Shown: piece after piece, positions 50,546 through 62,821 of the stretch
How positions within the stretch are numbered: position 1 is the stretch's first letter
Layout of the letters: the number at the start of each line of letters is the position of its first letter
DNA from: Arenicola marina
Taxonomy: Eukaryota; Annelida; Polychaeta; Arenicolidae
Reading direction: 5' to 3'
DNA length: 64,000 bases
NCBI GenBank assembly: GCA_964019135.1
Contig: OZ025253.1
Coordinates: 37,746,548-37,810,547, forward strand
Notes under the pieces: model-generated
The model's input: only the letters and a program-made list of their open reading frames with translations
The model's database searches: none
What the model was told of the DNA's origin: nothing
Made by a program: the position numbers and the translations under genes

Positions 50546-50697
50546 AGGCGAACCGGCGCGAAACGGCGCGAGATAACGGCGAAACAGCGCGAGATAACGG
50601 CGAAACGGCGCGAGATAACGGCGAAACGGCGCGAGATAACGGCGAAACAGCGCGAGATAACGGCGAAACGGCGCGAGATAACGGCGAAACAGCGCGG
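50546..50697. repeat. 21-bp tandem repeat upstream of gene P
   Basis: About seven copies of GAAACGGCGCGAGATAACGG plus C, with a CAGCGCGAG variant. It lies 100-250 bp upstream of the gene P start codon, so it sits in the promoter or 5' UTR; any regulatory role is inference. Confidence 0.9.
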
Positions 50698-50793
50698 GAC
50701 ACAAATCACTCGAGCCAACGCCATATTCGGAATATCGTGACATCGACAATTATCATCACGTATTTGTGACTGTTGACCAGTTGGCAGCGAAGG

Positions 50794-50860
50794 ATGAGTG
50801 CAAAGTCTTGGGTGATTTTACTCTGCCTCTGCCTCGTGTTGGCGGTGACCCAGTGCCAAG
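50794..50860 (+). CDS. Gene P exon 1: signal peptide
   Basis: ATG plus 21 further codons and one base (phase 1). The peptide starts MSAKSW and has the hydrophobic core VILLCLCLVLAVTQC. Donor CCAAG|GTATGA is strong. Joining to the next exon creates an Asp codon (G + AT). The last 57 nt of this exon plus 45 nt of intron are the unit of the 102-bp array; the copies lack the ATG, so only this copy can start translation. Confidence 0.87.
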
Positions 50861-52452
50861 GTATGATGACTCTCTAACTAACCACATTGTAACTTACTAA
50901 TCACCAATCTTTGGGGACTTTACTCTGCCTCTGCCTCGTGTTGGCGGTGACCCAGTGCCAAGGTATGATGACTCTCTAACTAACCGCATTGTAACTTACT
51001 AATCACCAGTCTTTGGGGACTTTACTCTGCCTCTGCCTCGTGTTGGCGGTGACCCAGTGCCAAGGTATGATGACTCTCTAACTAACCACATTGTAACTTA
51101 CTAATCACCAATCTTTGGGGACTTTACTCTGCCTCTGCCTCGTGTTGGCGGTGACCCAGTGCCAAGGTATGATGACTCTCTAACTAACCACATTGTAACT
51201 TACTAATCACCAGTCTTTGGGGACTTTACTCTGCCTCTGCCTCGTGTTGGCGGTGACCCAGTGCCAAGGTATGATGACTCTCTAACTAACCACATTGTAA
51301 CTTACTAATCACCAGTCTTTGGGGACTTTACTCTGCCTCTGCCTCGTGTTGGCGGTGACCCAGTGCCAAGGTATGATGACTCTCTAACTAACCGCATTGT
51401 AACTTACTAATCACCAGTCTTTGGGGACTTTACTCTGCCTCTGCCTCGTGTTGGCGGTGACCCAGTGCCAAGGTATGATGACTCTCTAACTAACCGCATT
51501 GTAACTTACTAATCACCAGTCTTGGGTGACTTTACTCTGCCTCTGCCTCGTGTTGGCGGTGACCCAGTGCCAAGGTATGATGACTCTCTAACTAACCGCA
51601 TTGTAACTTACTAATCACCAGTCTTTGGGGACTTTACTCTGCCTCTGCCTCGTGTTGGCGGTGACCCAGTGCCAAGGTATGATGACTCTCTAACTAACCA
51701 CATTGTAACTTACTAATCACCAGTCTTGGGTGACTTTACTCTGCCTCTGCCTCGTGTTGGCGGTGACCCAGTGCCAAGGTATGATGACTCTCTAACTAAC
51801 CGCATTGTAACTTACTAATCACCAGTCTTTGGGGACTTTACTCTGCCTCTGCCTCGTGTTGGCGGTGACCCAGTGCCAAGGCATGATGACTCTCTAACTA
51901 ACCACATTGTAACTTACTAATCACCAGTCTTTGGGGACTTTACTCTGTCTCTGCCTCGTGTTGGCGGTGACCCAGTGCCAAGGCATGATGACTCTCTAAC
52001 TAACCGCATTGTAACTTACTAATCACCAGTCTTTGGGGACTTTACTCTGCCTCTGCCTCGTGTTGGCGGTGACCCAGTGCCAAGGCATGATGACTCTCTA
52101 ACTAACCACATTGTAACTTACTAATCACCAGTCTTTGGAGACTTTACTCTGCCTCTGCCTCGTGTTGGCGGTGACCCAGTGCCAAGGTATGATGACTCTC
52201 TAATTAACCGCACTGTAACTTACTAATCACCAGTCTTGGGTGACTTTACTCTGCCTCTGCCTCGTGTTGGCGGTGACCCAGTGCCAAGGTATGATGACTC
52301 TCTAACTAACCGCATTGTAACTTACTAATCACCAGTCTTTGGTGACTTTACTCTGGCTCTGCCTCGTGTTGGCGGTGACCCAGTGCCAAGGTATGATGAC
52401 TGTCTAACTAACCACATTGTAACTTACTACCTTTACTCTGCCTGTGTCTTGC
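50804..52452 (+). repeat. 102-bp tandem array of signal-exon end plus splice donor, 16 copies and a partial one
   Basis: Donor-like AAGGTATGATGAC (AAGGCATGATG in three copies) recurs at exactly 102-base steps from 50861 to 52391. Each unit has 57 nt of exon 1 (AGTCTTGGGTGACTTTACTC to GTGCCAAG) and 45 nt of intron. The second and later units share TTTGGGGACTTT or TTGGGTGACTTT variants. The three GGCATG copies (about 51881-52090) would lose the GT of the donor. A truncated unit at 52430-52452 joins the LINE fragment. Confidence 0.97.
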
Positions 52453-52800
52453 TTTAAGCGGGACATGAAGGCTTTCGGCATTGATCCAGATTCTTGGGAG
52501 GATCTGGCATCCCAAAAGAGGGGATAGGCACGTGTCGTGCGTGACGGAATGGCCCACCACGACGGGCTTTGGTTTGTGAAACTGGACTTGAAACGCGAAT
52601 CTAGGCGTCCACCAGCGAGCACAAACCTGGATCTATTGACAGGTCACCGTTGCGATGACTGTGGTAAGCTCTGTCGATCACAGATAGGCGTATTCAGTCA
52701 TATTCGTAAATGCCGCGTTACGAATCGTATAACTTAAACCAAACAAAGCTGCAAATCCATCGTCTTTCGCAGACGGACGGATGCCAACCACCATCGTCTT
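52453..52800 (+). pseudogene. 3' end of a non-LTR retrotransposon (ORF C-terminus and 3' UTR)
   Basis: The frame reads RDMKAFGIDPDSWEDLASQK, a TAG (where many such elements have Trp), then HHDGLWFVKLDLKRESRR and a terminal zinc-finger-like segment HRCDDCGKLCRSQIG plus FSHIRKC, ending at a TAA near 52735. The spacing of D-x5-W near the end of the RT region and a C-x2-C...H-x3-C finger as the last element is typical of several metazoan non-LTR clades. The following CATCGTCTTTCGCAGACGG looks like the 3' UTR hairpin. It starts directly at the end of the 102-bp array, so it is 5'-truncated. Confidence 0.78.
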
Positions 52801-52837
52801 GCTTTAGTGGTGAACCTGTACCAAGCTATTGTGATTC

Positions 52838-53218
52838 TATCAAGCAATATACTTACATGCGCCATCTTAGATTTTTTACATTTTAGAATCGAGACTAAAA
52901 GTATCTCAAAATTGTGATGCATATATGTTTTATATCTCTGAGAGTCTGTAAAAGAACAATTTCAACATAAAACTGCGCGGTTTAGTTATATCACGCGCGG
53001 ACGTGATAGCGAGCCGCGGTCGACATCACACACACAATACCGAACAGGGAACAGGCACGCAGGGATATAAAGCCGGCCACCAACTTCTGCTCCGGTGACC
53101 AAATTGCTTCTCTGCGGATAGCCCACGGGCTTTCTGGATTTAAATTCAAGACAGAATATAATTATTTGACATGGGGAAGAGGTTGGTAATACAAAAATTA
53201 CGGAATATGTTGCTTTAA
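52838..53218. mobile_element. MITE with TTAA target site, copy 2 (inverted relative to copy 1)
   Basis: Reverse complement of 21711-22089 over about 380 bp, with shared GCCGGCCACCAACTTCTGCT-type blocks. The right side keeps TTAA; the left side has TCAA, a one-base change from TTAA. Confidence 0.8.
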
Positions 53219-53749
53219 TTAACCACATTACCAGTATGGCATGTATCTTCGTGAAGTATGTTAATTTGACGTATCGTGTGCCCTGTTATAACTCGATCCT
53301 CTCCGATCCTATCATCTATTGTGTCGCTGTACCTGGTTTCGTGATATCGGTCACTGACAAGGTGAATTCCACCTTAGTGCAGATATAAACCTATATGAAT
53401 GTTCCGGAGGATTAGTTGGAGTGGGGGTTTTCACAACTAACACGCCCCGTTTCCAAACCTTAAATATGCTCGTTAACATGCTAATTCTCTGGAGAGTCAA
53501 TTGCGGAATCGAATGCAATCGAAAGTGAAGCTAAAATGTTAAACCTAACGGTGCAGGCCGCAATGACATTTTCTTGGAACTGCCAAGCGGGATTCAATGA
53601 TAATCAAATGACAATTATGTGTAACAAACCCTATATTTAGACGATGTACGCAACATATTATGCTGTTTAATTATCTGCCCGTATTGGCTGGCTGGTGATA
53701 TTAATATAACAACATGTGTTAAATGCAATACCCGCTGTTACAGTAGCGA

Positions 53750-53850
53750 GTTACACGGATGGCATACATCCACAGATGTAAGTGGCGGGGTTCGAACTAT
53801 CGATCTGCAGGTAACTCACTAACCGAGCTAAAGTGGCAGCCTCAAGTAAT
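53750..53850 (-). mobile_element. tRNA-derived SINE head
   Basis: On the minus strand, box A-like CTTTAGCTCGGTTAGTGAG (53832-53814) and box B GTTCGAACCCC near 53795 are spaced as in tRNA. No tRNA acceptor stem is visible. The tail does not clearly match family A or B. Confidence 0.55.
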
Positions 53851-56800
53851 TTAACATCGCCACAGCGGGAGAATTGTGCGCTAGGTTAACCAAAACAACC
53901 TCGCGATAAAATGAAGCAAATGACGTTTTTTGCCACCCTTGCGCACACATGGAATAATGGCATGATTCTGGCTGAGATTGGTCTCTGATACCCCGCTCCA
54001 GCACTGAACGCTGGCATGGGGTTATCGGCTGAGCGAAGATGACAAACGTGCCTACCTGGTGCACAAGCCGACCAAAGTACCCATAGCTCTGAAGTGAAAC
54101 TTGACGCTGCGGATCCCTATCAACACCGATCCGATTAACTCATATCGGTAAAAAACAGCTTTTCCTTTTTTGTATTTTCCATACAGCGCCCAGGTTTCGA
54201 TATTTTTGTCACCGGCAACATGACGTGCACGTGTGCCATGTCTACTGTCCTGACCACTGTCATCCCACGCCTATGACGTCATCGCATGACACAGGACACT
54301 TATCGGTTGATGGTGTGAACTATTTGGGCAAAACCCAAGGCAAAAAGCGCCTGTAAAATATCGCTCTTTGCCCTGATTTACGTCGCATTGTCAGGTAAAT
54401 GGGTGATAATTTGCGTTTTTTTCTCTCGCGGTTGTTTGCAAAATGTCACTGATTCAAAATACTCTGACATTATGCGACTTGGTTTCGCGATTGCAATTTA
54501 TATATATATACACCAAGCCCGTCAGAATCAATACCTGTATAGGGCACCAGACAATAGTAAATAGCTGTTTCCTAATGTTAGCGTTACGCGGGTAACTACC
54601 AAGAATCGGAGCCATGAAAGTTGAAACTCGAGCAGGCCTACTTCGCGTTGACATATGCTTGGTTTCGCACGATATTCGAAACTAACCATAAAAGTAATGA
54701 TCCTGAGGATAAATGCATACGCGGCTTAATGAAATCTGGTTTTTAAACAAAAATGTTTCGATCAATGGCTTTAATGAGAATTTTAGGAGTAAGCTTACAA
54801 GGAAAATTCGAATAATTGGAGCGTATAAACTGGGCTGCATTTTTTTCTCATCATTTTTCTGGACAGTTTGAACGAGTCCGGAGAACGTGCCCAAAAAGTG
54901 ACTGCGGATGAGTTCGGAGAATAACAATGTTGCATCATTCATTTCAACTTTATAAAGCGTTGTAAAGGTGGACAGAATGTAAAGATTTATCAGATTAAGC
55001 ACACAAACGTGAAAGACATTAGGATAACGTCATAAATTAATACTTAAGGCTAAATTGCTAAGCCGCACTAACCTCACAATCGCCATTTTATAATCACCCG
55101 ACACATTTGTCGGTTTCCTGTCTTTCAGCCTACTCTCCAAAACATACAAAGGGAAAACAGAAAGATTGATGTTTTTGGAGTGGTGCAGGGGAATAAACCA
55201 CAGATGCAATCCTTATTGGATTCTTTCCGGTTGATATGCAGCTAAGCTAAAAATTAATGTAAAAATTCCTAATATATATTCCTAACACATGCCACGCCGA
55301 TGGCTGATTTCGCCTCCCGTTTGGAGAGTCCGGAGACGTCTGGAGGGACCAAGGAAATGCGATCGGAGACGATCAGGAGAAACCCTGGTGTTTTAGGCCG
55401 ACGCTTTTTCCTCCCCTGGCAGAACCAGATCAGTGTAAAGGAATTAAGTGTAACATATAAATCGATTGCGGGGTGAGGATTATGGCACTATCAATATTAC
55501 AACTGAATCAAGCTGAACCAGGTGTATACAAGTAATAAGCAAACATAATTATATATAGTCGCTGCACATGGTGTCAGTGACGAATAAACAAAGCAAACTT
55601 GAAGCACTTGAGTAGAATGCCGGTGCATATCGCTTAATATGGTAAGCTTGATTTTCTTGTTTAACCGTTCGAATCACCAGTGCCAAATAAACCAAAATGA
55701 TACCCAAAGCGTAATATTAAACTTCAAGAGATCCGGAAACCTAACGTTTTTGCTACGTTCTAATTGTCATGCATAAGTTATTTGAATCCAAAGCAAACTG
55801 AATCCAAAGCAAACATGATAGTCATATTATGTTGTTTAAATGGTAGCATATTAAGTAAATTCGGCGTTGTTTTAAGTTTCACAGTCGAATGGTACCAGTA
55901 ATAAACAGACATAAAAATGGCAATGTAAACCCACGCAATTTGTGACTGAAATAAGATAATTTACTATAAATTTATTTATTTATTTCATCACGTCCCACTG
56001 TGCTAGATACACATATGTATCCTAAGGGCACGCTGGTGGGTGGACATAGTGGAACTCCTAGGTTGGCTCCTAGCTAAACAATGAACCCCAAATGAACAAA
56101 ATCACTGCACCTGCTATAGGAGCCCCTTATATAAACCGGTTTTTGCAACACAGAATAATATATATATTTACCATAAACAAAGATCGTAATAATTCATCGC
56201 ATTTCCACATCATTTTCACGCGTGGTTATGGGCCTCGAGTAGGAACAGCTTGAGAAGCCCGGGCTAACGTGATATACTTTGACGGCAGCGGCGAGAAACC
56301 AGGGCCCTGAAGTTCGAAACCGCCGGGGCCGAATAGTTCGCCGTCAAATAGGAAATATACCGATCCAGGATGTCAATCATTCACTAACGTCAGTGTTGTA
56401 ACTATCCAATCATGTAGTAAAAAAAAAGGCCTTCCACGTGCTTTATGTCGGACAAACAAGTCGGACAAACAAAGCAGCATATCGCTTTCTTGTCAGTCTC
56501 AGAGATGAGTACTTCCCACTTGTGCTACAATTGTCAATATTCGCACTCATGATTAATGAAAAAAAGGTCTCAATCGTGGGCGGGGTTTCGTGTCGGAGTT
56601 TGGATCGGTTGATTAGTAAACGGCTTGGTGACATATTCCGCCCCGGTCGTTTTGAACTTTTCGGGCCTTGGTGAGAAACCCAGAGGCTCATCCCTGAGTT
56701 GTCAGATTGACTGATTATATTTATATCAGTATTATAGTTGAGTAATGCCATAAAGCAGCACCCATTTTTTGTATATATGATTATGTATTTAACCTGGTTA

Positions 56801-56867
56801 CCGATAGCACATACATACATATATATATAAACGGCCATTAAACGCATATCACGCTGTATCGTTGCAG
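53851..56867. other. Gene P intron 1, distal part, nothing recognised
   Basis: AT-rich with no recognisable element; ends in the acceptor GCTGTATCGTTGCAG. Confidence 0.5.
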
Positions 56868-57175
56868 ATGGGAATGACGCGGGCGATGACGTCAGCAGCA
56901 CAGGTGATGACGCCAGCACCGATGACGTCAGCGACATTGGCGACACCGCCCGTGACGTCACTCCCGGGGATGGTGACGGCGGTGACGGCGAAGAGGTTGA
57001 CCGCGACTATGGCGACCCGGACTTCGAGGACGAGGGCAATTACGAGGATGTGGACACGTCGTCCGTCATCAGTTTCACGGAGCATTGCTACTTCTGCCCG
57101 CCTGGCACCGCGCTGGATGTCTGCAACACCACAGCCGAGGTGGAGACATGCGTTCAGAGGGTTAACAACATCAAG
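56868..57175 (+). CDS. Gene P exon 2: acidic region and first finger
   Basis: 308 nt, phase 1 to 0. The first about 65 codons are rich in Asp, Gly and Glu (GNDAGDDVSSTGDDASTDDV, GDGDGGDGEEVDRDYGD, FEDEGNYEDVD) and built partly from GATGACGTCAGC repeats. Then comes EHCYFCPPGTALDVCNTT and ETCVQRVNNIK, cysteines 1-4 of the three-finger domain. The acidic part could bind calcium or other cations (inference). The donor is AAG|GTAAAT. Confidence 0.87.
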
Positions 57176-60100
57176 GTAAATTCATCCTTATTGTATACGC
57201 AAGCCAGTAGCGTTTGTTGATTGGCCGTTCGTTCGACGCATGTGACACATAATTTGGATGCAAAAATCAATCTCAGACATTACGAAATTTGGTGTGGGTG
57301 TGTCAACGTGGACTGCTGCCGGGGAGTGGAGGGGGGGGGGGTGCATAGGGGGGGGGGGGATGATGGAGCGGGGCGGGGGAAGGGTCCACCTGGGTCTGTT
57401 GCGCGATCTCCCCCCTAACCGACGCCGAAAGGTAGAGGGTGCGGTTGGGGAGGTGGTCTAGGGAGAAGGGGTTTCAGCACCGAATCCCTATTTCAAGTCT
57501 TGTGAATATATGGATACATAAATATGGATATATAAAACATACATACGCAGGTGTCTGGAGTGTCTAGTGTCGATTTGTCAAAATTCTCACTGTCGAATAT
57601 TGATTTCTCACGACTTTTCGTGTCGCCTTTTGGCTCAGTTTAGTGGGTTTTTTTCATAAATCTGTCTCGATGTTGCATTTTCAGATCATCGGTGTCGGAA
57701 TTTTGGGTTCAATGTCGAATGTCGATTTTTTAAATATGCCTGCGTGGCGTGTAGCCATTTACCCCTTCCAGACCCCTATAAGTACAGCGAGAGAGCCATG
57801 GTGGGGTGGGGGGGGGGGGGTGCAATCCGTCCGAGTTTGTCTACACGTGATATAGTCTTTAGCAATAATGTCGTTGCAAAATCGTTTTCAAAAAAGCTGG
57901 GAAGTATCATATGCGTGGACGAAACAGAAAGAAAAGGGTTTCGCCTATTACATCTGTTTTGATATCGATTAGCCATAATTTCATGGGTCCAGCTAGTGGG
58001 GTCAGCGTGTGACTGATCGGTGTTTGCGTATTTCTTGTACACGACATAGTCAATACTTTAATCATTGAAAGCTATCTCATGCATTAGTCATATCATTGGT
58101 ATTTCACTTGTCGGTGCTGGGTATAATTATATATAATTTTTTAGCATTCCCGTAAAATATCCAAAAGTAACGTATACAGTACTATTGGTCGCATATCCGC
58201 GGAATTGTCGGGATGTTTCTATCGCTTGCGTTATCCCTGCAACACGAATCGATGGATTTCCTAATACAATTTTGATGAAACAAGTTATTATCAAACACTG
58301 ATTTGATTCGAGGGCCTCCCCCGCACCGCCCCCCCCCCCTCCCTGCCCCCCCCCCATCCTATCTACTATATATTTTTCAAAACGAATCCAGATATTTTAT
58401 ATGGAGCCATATGTGCGCCATATCTCACTGACTAAGGTGATGTCGCTAGCATGTGCATGAGAAATCCCCGTAAGGTCGCGCGAAGTTTAGAAGTCGAGCA
58501 AAACGCTGGTTCATCAGAAGGGAAGGTGATATCGCTAGCAAGTCAGGGTGATCTCGCAAGAATGTCAGGTCGTGATTGGAAGAATATCAGTGCGAGATCG
58601 CCAGGATGTCAGGGCGAGATCGCACGAAAACGAGAACGCAAAGGCGATATCGGAAAAAAATGACAATGCGAAAGAAATCGCGAGAACGCCAGGAAAAGAC
58701 GGCGCGAAAATAAGAGGAGGATGGTGAAAAGTAAAGAGGGGGGGGCGAGACCAATATCGTGCATTTGTCCACGGTTGTTCGCCAGTTTGTCCTATAATTT
58801 CTACCGAATGCAATGCAAATATGGCTCATTACTTTTCAAAATGTGGATTGTTATGTACATATTGCTGTTCCATTAACATCACATATTCATATTTAGGCCA
58901 TTATCTGTAACATTTCATTATCGTGACGTGCACTTCTAGAATTAGGTTATGTTGTTGGCAAATGAATTATAACGTTTTAAGAGTGTTATTTTGCACACTT
59001 TTTTTTTATATCGGTTACCAGTATTTGTGAAAAGTTTTCGACCCTTTGGATGACAATGGTTTATGATCCATGATGCTTTTCTTTGCATTTTTGATCCACT
59101 GACTGCATGTGAAGCCTTACATTTCAGAAATCCCTTAGATATTCACGCAATAACAAATAAGCAATTTGATAACATTCTAGGATTACAAAGAGGAGACGGT
59201 ATGCTATTTTGCCTGGGCTGGATTTTTGCCCAAATTTTCATTTTGTTTTTGCTTACCTGTATTAGATAGTTTTGTACTTCACTCTACGCTAATCAACGTG
59301 GCGAACACATCTTTATGCTTCCGGCCTTCTAGTACACTGCAGTTGAAATCAATGTTCATCTTTCTGCTTCACGTCAGGCTTTCTTTTCCTTTGGCTTTAA
59401 GAGGCGCCAAGCTATTTCTCGTGCGCATAATAGCTAGCATGCATCAAGGGAACGTTGGGGAAAACAGAACATTACTTCTTTCGTGGGCTTTTCTGTGGCT
59501 TGCAATAAGAGCATGCGTCTCAATTTTGACACTTGTAAATTGTATATTTATACGTTTCGCAAACTGAATGCAAATTTCTTGTTATCATCTGTCTCAACAC
59601 ATGTACATAGGTCTGCATTCTGCAAGGAGTAAATGGAACATTACAGCTTTGAGGTGGCTACACTCTCTTAGTATTAGACTACAAAACTGGCATACTAAAT
59701 AATGGGTGATCTGTCTGCAGCTGTATCAATGGCTATCGGTGCTTTGGCCGCAGGAAGTTGAGAATTTCCGGAAGTTGACCATTTATGTTGCAGGATATTG
59801 AAGTGATTAAAGTGATCAATAGTAATATTTTCTCCGGAATAAAACACCAAAGCTTGGTCGAAAGCTGTTCTCGTGGTTAACACTTATCTAGAACGTCAAC
59901 TTCAGTTTATAACATGTGATCATGAAAGGCACAGCAAAGGGACTGATCTCCTATTTCGAATCATACTCATGAAATATCATGAACATTCCTAATCTGACAC
60001 ATCTATGTCTCCATTGATGTTATATAGCAATGCTGAAATGATGCATAACTTATTATATTCGCTGGTCATATCATCTAATTAACTGGTCATTTTAATATAT

Positions 60101-60275
60101 ATGCATATTATTGATTCGGAATATTATTAAATGATTGCATGATTGACTTGCGAGTATCGGGGTCTGTGCCGTGTGGATATTGTCGTAACTCGAAATTTCA
60201 TTATTTCCTCCGCAAGTATTGCACTATCTGTAAATTGTCAGCATTAATATGGTTCTGTTGGGTGGTGCTTTCCAG
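57176..60275. other. Gene P intron 2, nothing recognised
   Basis: Contains G-rich tracts (57325-57360, 57805-57822), a C-rich tract (58318-58360) and a GATCGC-rich degenerate stretch (58490-58680). ORFs here have no support. Confidence 0.5.
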
Positions 60276-60344
60276 ATTTGCTACACATACTTATCGGAAG
60301 GAGAAAATGGGCTGACAGTTTCCAAAGGTTGTACAAGATCTGAG
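60276..60344 (+). CDS. Gene P exon 3: middle of the three-finger domain
   Basis: 69 nt, 23 codons, phase 0-0. Acceptor GTGGTGCTTTCCAG, donor GTAAGC. Encodes ICYTYLSEGENGLTVSKGCT plus RSE, giving cysteines 5 and 6. Same phase and nearly the same length as gene M exon 3. Too short for ORF calling; found by matching the paralogue. Confidence 0.85.
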
Positions 60345-61599
60345 GTAAGCAGTGTAATGGGATGAGATGAGATTTGAAGTAGATATTTACTTTCAGGTTT
60401 AGCTCAATATCTTTTAATTTGAAGTATTTGTATTGTCGTTACATATCTATACCATTTTCTTATCAAGTTGCATCCTGATATAGTTTAGATTTGCTAGATT
60501 ATATAATATAACTACAGTTTAACGTATTATACTTGCAACCTACATTTTTGTGATTTCATGTTTTATAATACCCACGAAGTGGGTAATAATCTTTGCATTA
60601 TTAAATCTATCTATGGCATGAATCTCCACGAAACCAGTCCTATAACAGAAACAATCATGTTCTTCATGTCCGATTTAGAAATGTCTAGGGGCTTCTAGTG
60701 GAAATAATGAGAAGTGCTACCAACCGCGCCCTCAAATCAGTTGTAACTACTGCTGTTGGAGCTCCGAAAATTGTAATTACGATCAGTTCGAAGAAGGTTA
60801 TGAATCAGGTAAACAGTTGCTTAACCCCTAAAGAGGATCGGAACGCTTTGGGCTTCAAGGGTGACGGTTTGGCTCATCTATGCAGCGTAAGGTTCCCAAA
60901 GATGACGATCGCAGTGACGATTTTCATTGCGATCCCAATTACTTTTCCAATTGTTGTTAGATCGAACTTATTATAATTGATGTTTAGTTATTGTTTAATT
61001 CATTTTAATCGGATATGGGCTGTCAGAGTGGCCATTGGGAGTAAAGGAGAGGTGTATGTGTGTGTGTGTGGGGGTGGGGGGGCTAGTATAAATATTCAAG
61101 GACAATTTGGCAAAATATACTGACACCCGATGTTGTGACATGTAAGTTCAATATATTGCTGCCTTAAGCTCAGTGCTAAGATCCCATATAATTAACACAG
61201 TTGGTGGGGTGGGGGATATTGGATATAAATGATATTGTACTGAAACCTTAATTACTTTAATTTAACCTTTATTATGAACCATGGCTACGATCTTGGTACA
61301 CCCATCAGTCGCCTTCCATCTTTTACTTTTTCCATTGTTTGTAGGTCAAAAAAAAATATTTGAACTTTGCGAACCTTACGCTGTAGTATTGGGGAATTTT
61401 CCACCAGCTCCACCAGACGCCTTGTATCAGCTTTATGTCAATAAGATGCACCGCCTTTTCCTGCTTCACGAACTGTACAGGAACACTCAATAAGAAATTC
61501 TCGTGTACACGTGGTCTCTTCTTGTCGATGTCACTTCCGGTTGCTTGGCATGAATGTCCGCTTCGCCTATGTTATCATTATTTACTCTCCCGCCACGTC
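60345..61599. other. Gene P intron 3, proximal part
   Basis: Includes a TGTGTGTG/G-run microsatellite at 61054-61082. No gene recognised. Confidence 0.5.
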
Positions 61600-62180
61600 C
61601 AACCCATGCGCTATATTAACCAACCGTCTTGGTGTACCGTCTTGGTGTAAATAAGACCGGCGGCAGCCCTAATGCCGTCCGTCCTACTCGCCCATGGGAA
61701 ACGTGATATTCATGGCAAGCCATAATACCCCTTACAGGCATTGACTACCGTAGAACCGCCCATTGACTACCGTAGAACCGCCGTTGCGTGTTTAGGCAAT
61801 GTGCAGTTGCAGGCCCCGGGAGGCCGGCGGCATGAGTGCCGTAGAACCGCCATTGCGTGTTTAGGTAATGTGCAGTTGCAGGCCCCGGGAGGCCGGCCGC
61901 ATGAGTGCCGTAGAACCGCCATTGCGTGTTTAGGCAATGTGCAGTTGCAGGCCCCGGGAGGCCGGCCGCATGAGTGCCGTAGAACCGCCGTTGCGTGTTT
62001 AGGCAATGCGCAGTTGCAGGCCCCGGGAGGCCGGCCGCATGAGTACCGTAGAACCGCCATTGCGTGTTCATGCCATGTCCCAGGGCTTGCAACTTACGAC
62101 ACAACGGCGTTACGGGGTATAACGTGGGAAATATGTATTGACACAGCAGCAAGGACGAATACGATACTCCAGACCTACCA
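61600..62180 (+). repeat. Dispersed repeat R3, copy 2, with a 69-bp array
   Basis: The leader matches 28760-28900 (CTATATTAACCAACCG, GGTGTAAATAAGACCGG, CGCCCATGGGAAAC, TTCATGGCAAGCCAT). From about 61746 to 62060 a 69-bp unit repeats about four and a half times: CCGTAGAACCGCCATTGCGT, then a GC-rich block with CCCCGGGAGGCCGGCCGCAT. Because 69 is divisible by three, frames stay open on both strands; these ORFs are not called. Confidence 0.9.
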
Positions 62181-62821
62181 TGGAAATATTAATAGCACAA
62201 TAGTTTATTCAATGATGGAGGCACTTCACATACTGATATTACAAACATGACACATTCGGCTGACATTGGGAAAGGCATCGCCAGCATAAGTGTTTGGCAG
62301 TCAGCTTAGAACTTCAATGTCGCTCATTTCATTCTAACTTGATTTTAAAGAAGGATAGATTATTCTATTTATCAAACTATATATGCCTCGCTATTTATCA
62401 TCTTTGGCGACAAAAAGCTTCTAGTTTCTAGCTTAACGATACATCATATGCCCTTTAGATTATAATATTGGGCGACATTACTGCAGAAAGGAGAACCATG
62501 CTTGCCTCCCTAGCTTCTGATCCAGACTGACAATAAAACATCTGCTAGCCTAATGAATAGATTAACCAAGTTGTCCTGTCTATATTCTAATCATGGGCGA
62601 TAATACGGTAGCTTGTTGCCTTCAAGATGGACGAACCACATATCTGTGCATCCGTTTAATTATTATACCGAGTGATAATACAGTACTCTGTGCGACACTG
62701 GGCGATAATAAGGATGTACACAACCAGCCAGGCTGTATCTTGTAGACGCACGGCCCCGGTACACGTGTTGGTCAGTCAGTGTCAATGAACGGTCCCTGGG
62801 CTTCACTTTGTATCCCACCAG

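Noticed and set aside
50794-52452. Sixteen alternative first exons, each able to start translation
   Set aside because: Only the first unit has the ATG; the repeated part begins after it.
61741-62250. 169-aa repeat ORF and a 135-aa ORF on the other strand
   Set aside because: The 69-bp period keeps frames open on both strands; the same DNA is a dispersed repeat elsewhere.
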